Translations under genes and position numbers: made by a program
The notes under the pieces: generated by a model
Databases searched by the model: none
Seen by the model: only the letters and a program-made list of their open reading frames with translations
Told to the model about the DNA's origin: nothing
Assembly (NCBI RefSeq): GCF_025421715.1
Contig: NZ_JAOEFC010000001.1
Location: forward strand, 372,001 to 436,000
Source of the DNA: Microbacterium festucae
GTDB taxonomy: Bacteria; Actinomycetota; Actinomycetes; Actinomycetales; Microbacteriaceae
Direction of reading: 5' to 3'
DNA: 64,000 nt
Part shown: one piece after another, positions 58,862 through 64,000 of the stretch
How the letters are laid out: the number at the start of each line of letters is the position of its first letter
Position numbering within the stretch: the stretch's first letter is position 1

Positions 58862-59623
58862 TCAGGCGAGAAAAGTGCCCCCGAGCAGCAGCCCGACACC
58901 GCTCACGTTGTAGACCACGTGGATGAGCACGGCCGTCCAGATGCGCCCGGTGAGCAGCACGGCGGCCCCCGCCGTGAGGCCCAGCACCGCCAGCGCGACG
59001 ACCGTCGAGACGGCGCCGGGAGCCAGTGCCGCGTGCAGCACCACGAAGACGGCGGTGGTGACCAGCAGCGCCGTGAGGCCGGCGGTGAACCCGCCGAGCG
59101 CTCGACGCAGCATCGAGTAGGCGGCGACTAGCAGCACGCCGTGGAAGAAGAACTCTTCGATCAGCGGGGCGATCACGGCGGGAGCGAGTGCGTCGGTGAA
59201 CCACCAGCCCGCGGGCAGCTGGCCATCGACACGCGTGAGCGCGGGAAAGGCGGCATCCGCGCCGGCCACCCATCCCTGCACCGCACGCACCGTCAGCCCG
59301 AGGCCCAGGCCCCACAGCAGATCGATCGCGCGAAAGCGCAGCAGCCCGACGGGGCGCGACCACACGAAGGCCACGATCACCGGGGCGAGCATGCCCAGCC
59401 ACAGCAGCACCTGCGGCAGCAGCGTCAGCGTGGGCGCGAACTGCCGCGCCAGATCGCCGAGCACAACGCCGGCGCCTAGAGAGAGGAGTGCGATCGCCAG
59501 CAGCTTCTCGCGCCAGGGGCGCACCGTCGAACCGCCCAGCCGCCAGTCGTTGCGTCGCTCGCGGCGGTGCTCGCTGCGGTCGCGGCGGGGCGCGAGCTGC
59601 GTCTCGCTAGAGTGATCGGGCAC
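58862..59623 (-). CDS. CPBP-family intramembrane protease-like protein
   Basis: 253 residues with about seven membrane helices. Motif 1 reads EEFFFHG, having His where the family has Arg. Motif 2 histidine is in FVVLHAALAPG and motif 3 in LIHVVYNVSG. The basic N-terminal 35 residues (RRDRSEHRRERRND) are unusual; a GTG at 59524 would remove them, whereas the GTG at 59623 is only 25 bases from the divergent phosphatase ATG. Family is clear, activity less so because of the Arg-to-His change. Confidence 0.8.
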   Translation of the reverse strand: MPDHSSETQLAPRRDRSEHRRERRNDWRLGGSTVRPWREKLLAIALLSLGAGVVLGDLARQFAPTLTLLPQVLLWLGMLAPVIVAFVWSRPVGLLRFRAIDLLWGLGLGLTVRAVQGWVAGADAAFPALTRVDGQLPAGWWFTDALAPAVIAPLIEEFFFHGVLLVAAYSMLRRALGGFTAGLTALLVTTAVFVVLHAALAPGAVSTVVALAVLGLTAGAAVLLTGRIWTAVLIHVVYNVSGVGLLLGGTFLA

Positions 59624-59648
59624 CCGCCCACGTTACCCGGAGCACGCC

Positions 59649-60239
59649 ATGGAACTGATGACCGTCTGCACCGGCAACATCTGCCGGTCGCCGCTGGCCG
59701 AGCTGCTGTTGGCGACGCGGCTGGGTGACCTGGGTGTCACGGTGCACAGTGCGGGGGTGCGCGGGCTGGATGCCGCCACGATGACCCCCGAGGCCATCGA
59801 TCTCGCGCTCGAGCTGGGTGTGAGCGAAGCGGATGCCGACGCCCACCGCTCGCGCTACCTCACCGAGGCGATGCTCACGAGCCCCGATCTTCTGCTGGCG
59901 ATGACGCGCGATCACCGACGCGAGATCGCCGAGCTCGCCCCCAGCCGGTTGCGCTCCACGTTCACCGTGCGCGAGTTCGCACGCCTGGCCGCCTCGCTCT
60001 CCGACGATGCGCTGGTGAGCGCGGCAGAGGCTGCGGGGCCCGACCCGTCGGCGCGCCTGCGCGCGGCCGCGGCGACCGTCGCCGGCATGCGCGGGCTCAC
60101 CCCGTCGCCCGCCGACCCGGCCGACGACGACGTCATCGACCCCTACCGGCGCAGCTGGGAGACCTACCAGCTGTCGGCGCAGCAGTTGGTTCCCGCCCTC
60201 GCGCAGGTCGAGCGCGTCGTCCGCCTCGCCGCCGCCTGA
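59649..60239 (+). CDS. Low-molecular-weight protein tyrosine phosphatase (Wzb/Etp type)
   Basis: 196 residues. The P-loop CTGNICRS (C7-R13) is at the extreme N-terminus as usual, and the general-acid Asp is in DDDVIDPYRRSWETY. There is an insert of about 40 residues rich in Ala (SDDALVSAAEAAGPDPSARLRAAAATVAG) compared with short Wzb proteins. It would dephosphorylate the tyrosine cluster of the BY-kinase encoded 141 bases downstream, cycling polymer assembly. Confidence 0.9.
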   Translation: MELMTVCTGNICRSPLAELLLATRLGDLGVTVHSAGVRGLDAATMTPEAIDLALELGVSEADADAHRSRYLTEAMLTSPDLLLAMTRDHRREIAELAPSRLRSTFTVREFARLAASLSDDALVSAAEAAGPDPSARLRAAAATVAGMRGLTPSPADPADDDVIDPYRRSWETYQLSAQQLVPALAQVERVVRLAAA

Positions 60240-60380
60240 CCCGGCCGGCCGCCGCCGCCGCGAACCGCGTCGACCGTCACGTCGCGACGCCTCGCCCGGG
60301 CGCCGCGACGCCCTGTGGCACACTGGACACACCCGCGGCCGCGCGGTCCCGCCCCTTCTGAGAGGTAGCGCCCCCCGAGC

Positions 60381-62126
60381 ATGGAGCTGAGCGACTACAT
60401 CCGCGTTCTGCGGAAGAACTGGCTGCTGATCATCATCGCGACGCTGGTCGGCATCGGTGTCGCGGCGGCGTACTCGCTGACGCGCACCCCCGAATACGAG
60501 GCGTCGAGCACGGTCGCCGTGTCGACGCAGGGCAGCGGCTCGGTCGCCGAGCTGCAGCAGGGCTCGAGCTTCGCGCAGACCCGCATCAACACCTACGTCG
60601 GCCTCGTGAAGACGCCGATCGTGCTCAACCCGGTGATCGCCCAGCTCGACATGGGCGTGACCTCGACCGAGCTGGGCGCGCAGGTGTCGGCATCCGCAGC
60701 GCTCAACACCACGCTCATCACCATCACGGTCACCGACCCCGATCCGGTGAAGGCTGCCGAGCTGGCCAACGCCGTCGCGGCGAGCCTGTCTGAGGTCGTG
60801 CCGCAGATCGAGCCGACCGTTTCTGAGGGCGCGAGCCCGGTGCGCCTCACCCGCGTGTCCGACGCGCTGCCGCCACTGAAGCCCTCGAGCCCCAATGTGC
60901 CGCTCAACCTCGCGCTCGGCGCGCTCGTCGGCCTCGCGCTCGGCGTGGGTGGCGCGGTGCTGCGCACCGTGCTCGACACTCGCGTGCGCACCCCGCGCGA
61001 TGTCGCCCAGGTGACCTCGGTGCCGCTGATCGGCGCGATCGCCTACGACGCGAAGGCCAAAGATCGGCCGCTCATCGTGCACGCCGACCCGCTCAGCCCC
61101 CGCGCCGAGTCGTTCCGGGCGCTGCGCACCAACCTGCAGTTCGTCGACATGGGTGGGCGGGCGAGCTTCGTCGTCACCAGCTCGGTGCCCAGCGAGGGCA
61201 AGTCGACGACCACCATCAACCTCGCGATCGCGCTGGCCGATGCCGGCAAGCGCGTGGCGCTGCTCGACACCGATCTGCGCAAGCCCAAGGTGGCCGAGTA
61301 CCTCGGCATCGAGGGTGGCGTGGGCCTCACCGACGTGCTCATCGGGCGCGTGCGCGTGGGCGACGTGATGCTGCCGTGGGGTGGCCGCTCGCTCTATGTG
61401 CTGCCCGCCGGAAAGATTCCGCCGAACCCGAGCGAGCTGCTGGGTTCGCAGCAGATGCAGACGCTGCTCGAGGTGCTCGAGCGCGACTTCGACGTCGTGC
61501 TGTGCGACGCCCCGCCGCTGCTGCCCGTCACCGATGCCGCCATCCTTGCCAAGTCGACCAGTGGCGCGATCCTCGCGATCGCCGCCGGCCGCACCTCCCG
61601 CCACCAGCTGTCGGGCGCCGTCGAGGCGCTCGAGACGGTGGGCGCCAAGACCGCCGGCACCGTGCTCACCATGGTGCCCACCCGCGGCCCCGACGCCTAC
61701 TACCACCAGTACGGCGGCTACGGGTATGGCTACGGCTACCGCGAAGACCCCAAGGCCGCCGCCAAGGCTGCCAAGGTCGCCGCCAAGGCGCAGAAGAAGG
61801 CGAAGGATGCCGGCGAGGTGCCGCCGCCGGCGCCGGTCGTGGCTCCCGAGCCCTCGCTTCCCTCCGCCGCGCGCCGCACCTTCACGGTGACGGGTGCGAC
61901 GCAGACGCCCAAGCCGTCGACGCCTCCCGCCGCCGCGCCCGCCGCGGCACCGGCGACGCCGCGCGAGTCCGGCAACCACCCGGGCTTCGCGCCGGAAGAC
62001 GCCGCGCGCCCGGCACCGGCGGCGCGGCCCGCCGCGGCTCCGCGCACGCCGCAGGACGACTTCGATTCGCTGCTGGCCGGCGAGCCGCTCTCCGATCCCG
62101 ATTCGACCACGCGTCGCCGCCCCTGA
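60381..62126 (+). CDS. Polysaccharide co-polymerase with tyrosine autokinase domain (Wzc/CpsCD type)
   Basis: 581 residues. Helix 1 at about 13-31, Wzz periplasmic domain, helix 2 at about 178-198, then the BY-kinase: Walker A SVPSEGKSTTTIN (about 268-280), Walker A' VALLDTDLRKP and Walker B VVLCDAPPLLPVTD. A tyrosine cluster YYHQYGGYGYGYGY (about 440-453) is the autophosphorylation site. An Ala/Lys then Pro/Ala-rich tail of about 120 residues follows, longer than usual. It probably drives chain length and export of the polymer made by the 0.5-36 kb locus. Confidence 0.92.
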   Translation: MELSDYIRVLRKNWLLIIIATLVGIGVAAAYSLTRTPEYEASSTVAVSTQGSGSVAELQQGSSFAQTRINTYVGLVKTPIVLNPVIAQLDMGVTSTELGAQVSASAALNTTLITITVTDPDPVKAAELANAVAASLSEVVPQIEPTVSEGASPVRLTRVSDALPPLKPSSPNVPLNLALGALVGLALGVGGAVLRTVLDTRVRTPRDVAQVTSVPLIGAIAYDAKAKDRPLIVHADPLSPRAESFRALRTNLQFVDMGGRASFVVTSSVPSEGKSTTTINLAIALADAGKRVALLDTDLRKPKVAEYLGIEGGVGLTDVLIGRVRVGDVMLPWGGRSLYVLPAGKIPPNPSELLGSQQMQTLLEVLERDFDVVLCDAPPLLPVTDAAILAKSTSGAILAIAAGRTSRHQLSGAVEALETVGAKTAGTVLTMVPTRGPDAYYHQYGGYGYGYGYREDPKAAAKAAKVAAKAQKKAKDAGEVPPPAPVVAPEPSLPSAARRTFTVTGATQTPKPSTPPAAAPAAAPATPRESGNHPGFAPEDAARPAPAARPAAAPRTPQDDFDSLLAGEPLSDPDSTTRRRP

Positions 62127-62132
62127 CGCCCC

Positions 62133-63050
62133 GTGTCTCGTCCGTTCTCCGCCCGCAGCCGGGGTGCGCGGATCGTGGCGATCGTCGCCGTGGTCGCGCT
62201 CACCGCGGTGGTCGGTGTGCTCTCGGCGCTCGCGCTACAGAGCACCCGCGGCGGCGAGGTGGCCGGCGAGACGATGACCCCGGCACCGACGTTCACCTTC
62301 GGTGACCGCGAGACCCCGTCCCCCACCCCCACGCCCACCGCCGCCGCGTCACACACCGATGAGCGCTTCCTCGCCGTCGCCGGCGACACGCTGTGGCGCG
62401 CGACGGCGGGGGCGTGCGGCGTGGCAGCCCCCACTGTCGAGATTTCGACCGATGCCGGTGAGACGTGGCGCGACGTCACGCCCACTGCGGTCGGCGCCGC
62501 GCAGGTGCTCGGCGTCGCGACCTTCAGCGAGGGCAACGGCGAGGTGCTCGCTGCTCTCGGCGATGCGTGCGAACCGGCGGCGCTGCGCACCTACACCGAC
62601 GGGCGCGACTGGGAGGCCTACACCTCGGTACTGGCCGAGGCCACCTACCTCTCCCCCGCCGACGGTGTCACCGTCGTGCGCCCGGATGCCGACGCCACGG
62701 CGCCCTGCGACGCCGCCACGAACGTGCGCACCAGTCGCGGCGTGATCGGACTGATCTGCGACGGCGCCGCGATGCTCCTCCCGGCCGGCACCGCGGGCAC
62801 GGCCGCAAGCGACTGGATCGCGGTCGCGCCCCAGGGTGCGATCGCCCTCGACGCGCTCGGCGGCACCCTCGTGGTGGCGCACACCGACGAGGCATGCGCC
62901 GACGGCGTCGCCGTCACCCGCTTCACCGGCACCACGGGCTCGCTCCTCGGGTGCATCTCCGACGTCGACCCCGCCGCCCCCGCTGCGATCTCGATGCTCG
63001 ACGACGACCTGGTGCTCTGGAGCGGCGACAGCCTGCTCACCCTCGACTGA
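62133..63050 (+). CDS. Secreted propeller-like hypothetical protein
   Basis: 305 residues from a GTG six bases after the kinase stop. One N-terminal membrane segment (IVAIVAVVALTAVVGVLSALAL), a Thr/Pro linker (TPSPTPTPTAAA), then about 230 residues with sialidase/BNR-like beats such as ISTDAGETWRDVTP and YTDGRDWEAYTS, pointing to a small beta-propeller. Four cysteines may form disulfides. It is probably co-transcribed with the BY-kinase and may sit beside the export complex; function is unknown. Confidence 0.72.
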   Translation: MSRPFSARSRGARIVAIVAVVALTAVVGVLSALALQSTRGGEVAGETMTPAPTFTFGDRETPSPTPTPTAAASHTDERFLAVAGDTLWRATAGACGVAAPTVEISTDAGETWRDVTPTAVGAAQVLGVATFSEGNGEVLAALGDACEPAALRTYTDGRDWEAYTSVLAEATYLSPADGVTVVRPDADATAPCDAATNVRTSRGVIGLICDGAAMLLPAGTAGTAASDWIAVAPQGAIALDALGGTLVVAHTDEACADGVAVTRFTGTTGSLLGCISDVDPAAPAAISMLDDDLVLWSGDSLLTLD

Positions 63051-63116
63051 CTCACCCCCGTCGCCCCCACTTTCCCGCATCCGCAATCGGGACCGCTCTC
63101 ATCAACTTTTCAGCCA

Positions 63117-63141
63117 TGTGGTCTGACCACAGAGGTAGAAT
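63117..63141 (+). promoter_or_regulatory. GntR/FadR-type operator overlapping a promoter
   Basis: TGTGGTCTGACCACA (63117-63131) contains TGGTCTGACCA, the classic FadR/LldR-subfamily GntR site. TAGAAT (63136-63141) is a good -10 box, so the palindrome covers the spacer and -35 region as a repressor site would. Confidence 0.6.
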
Positions 63142-63183
63142 CAGAACATGGATGAGATCGGGGGGTCGACCGAGGGACGCGGC

Positions 63184-63666
63184 ATGAGCCGCCGCACCCT
63201 GCTCTCCGCGGCCGCCTGGGCGACGCCGGTGATCGTGCTCGCGACCGCACTCCCGGCTGCCGCGGCCAGTGCACCGCCGAGAGACCCTCTCGAGGTGCTC
63301 GGCGGCACGCTCTCGTGGAACGGGTCGGCCGGACCCACGTGGGTCTACACCAAGGCCGTCGTGTCGGGCATGAGTATGCCCGCAGGCACCCAGTACTCCG
63401 CCGGCGACATCCGCATCTCCGTCTCGGCACCCTCCGGCTCGCAGATCACGAGGGTGGCAACATACCCCGGTAACGACGACAAAAACTCGTGGATGCAGGT
63501 GCCCGCCACGCTGCCTGCGGGCGCGACCACGGTCTCCTTCCTGAACCAGCTGCCCGTGCTAGCTCAGACGGTCGTGCCGTTCACCGCGTTCGAGGTTTCA
63601 CTCACCGGCCCCGGCACTCCTTCCGTGCTCGCCGCGCCATCGGGCATCGCGCTCCCGCTCAGCTGA
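63184..63666 (+). CDS. Tat-exported hypothetical protein
   Basis: 160 residues. MSRRTLLSAAAWATPVIVLATALPAAAASA is a clear twin-arginine signal. The mature part of about 130 residues is Ser/Thr/Gly-rich and beta-predicted (LGGTLSWNGSAGPTWVYTKAVVSGMSM), with no family recognised. The ATG at 63184 has GAGGGA six bases upstream and suits a Tat signal; an ATG at 63148 would add 12 residues but lies at the predicted transcription start. Folded export suggests a cofactor or fast folding; no cofactor motif is visible. It appears to be singly transcribed under a GntR-type operator. Confidence 0.72.
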   Translation: MSRRTLLSAAAWATPVIVLATALPAAAASAPPRDPLEVLGGTLSWNGSAGPTWVYTKAVVSGMSMPAGTQYSAGDIRISVSAPSGSQITRVATYPGNDDKNSWMQVPATLPAGATTVSFLNQLPVLAQTVVPFTAFEVSLTGPGTPSVLAAPSGIALPLS

Positions 63667-63677
63667 GCCGGCACGCT

Positions 63678-64000
63678 ATGCGCGCCCCCGGCGTACACTC
63701 GCGACCACAGCCCCGTCGTCGCGGCGCCACCCTCTCGTTTCAGGAGACTCCGATCGCCGCGACCCCCCGTTCCCCCGCTCGCACCCTCGCCCGCGACCCG
63801 CGCGCATGGCTGGCGCTCTATCTCGGCGCCCTCGCGCTCATCGCACTCTGGCCGACGCCGGTCGATCAGGGCGCCGGCCCGCTGCTGCAAGCGATCGCAC
63901 GCGTCGCCCCCGCGCTGACCTATGAACGTGTCGAGTTCGCCGCGAACATCGCCTTGTTCGTCCCCTTCGGCCTGCTGCTCGCGCTCATCATGCGGTCGCG
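63678..64000 (+). CDS. VanZ family membrane protein, 3' truncated by window edge
   Basis: The frame runs off the window (at least 107 codons). Visible are a Pro/Arg-rich start, membrane helix WLALYLGALALIALWPTPVD and the VanZ signature VEFAANIALFVPFGLLLALIM. The only conventional start is the ATG at 63678. However, a strong AGGAG (63742-63746) lies six bases before an in-frame ATC at 63753, and a TACACT -10-like box (63694-63699) lies downstream of the ATG, so the real start may be the ATC. It is a paralogue of the VanZ gene at 8205. Confidence 0.75.
   Translation, partial: MRAPGVHSRPQPRRRGATLSFQETPIAATPRSPARTLARDPRAWLALYLGALALIALWPTPVDQGAGPLLQAIARVAPALTYERVEFAANIALFVPFGLLLALIMRS

Overview
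The window is high-GC DNA (roughly 70 percent by eye) with many GTG starts, 4-base ATGA/GTGA gene overlaps, type I pantothenate kinase, the order rplM-rpsI-glmM, and several LPXTG/LAXTG-type wall-anchored proteins. This fits a Gram-positive actinobacterium, most likely Microbacteriaceae (Microbacterium or close). That assignment is inference from style and gene content, with no marker search behind it. No tRNA, rRNA, CRISPR array, insertion sequence or phage gene was seen.

About 0.5-36.5 kb is a large surface-polysaccharide (EPS/capsule, Wzx/Wzy-type) locus. The left part, + strand (469-8204), holds the initiating polyprenyl-phosphate sugar transferase, a GT4 and a GT2 glycosyltransferase, an MFS transporter, a beta-propeller lipoprotein-like protein and a polysaccharide deacetylase. 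After a VanZ protein, a secreted DUF4082/beta-helix protein and a GNAT-like enzyme come two divergent kinase-less chain-length-type membrane proteins, an O-antigen-polymerase-like protein and two more glycosyltransferases (10.4-16.2 kb). A long minus-strand run (29890 back to 16249) then encodes an oxidoreductase, an epimerase, two DegT aminotransferases and a NeuD/PglD-like acetyltransferase (amino-sugar nucleotide synthesis), a Wzx flippase, and a fused double glycosyltransferase. It ends in a four-gene cassette of AMP-forming ligase, PLP decarboxylase, acyl carrier protein and an asparagine-synthetase-like enzyme without the usual glutaminase cysteine. The cassette resembles accessory genes of exosortase-type EPS loci, but no exosortase is present. 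It is the best candidate for a poorly described system: carrier-bound amino acid or amine decoration of the polymer. A 1912-residue secreted protein with five DUF4082 domains and a separate WbpD-like acetyltransferase close the locus.

From 36.6 to 46.9 kb are mostly housekeeping and envelope genes: coaA and ppx (divergent, with mirrored promoters inside a perfect inverted repeat), an APC permease with an IclR regulator, a small signal peptidase with a DUF305 protein, a wall-anchored divergent copper amine oxidase with a partner protein, and an orphan sensor kinase. From 47.0 to 54.8 kb is one giant wall-anchored adhesin-like protein. From 54.8 to 57.2 kb lie glmM, rpsI and rplM.

The right end holds two CPBP membrane proteases, a small LPXTG protein, the polysaccharide tyrosine phosphatase and BY-kinase pair (Wzb/Wzc type) that probably regulates or polymerises the polymer made by the distant locus, a secreted propeller-like protein, a Tat-exported protein behind a GntR-type operator, and a truncated VanZ gene at the edge.
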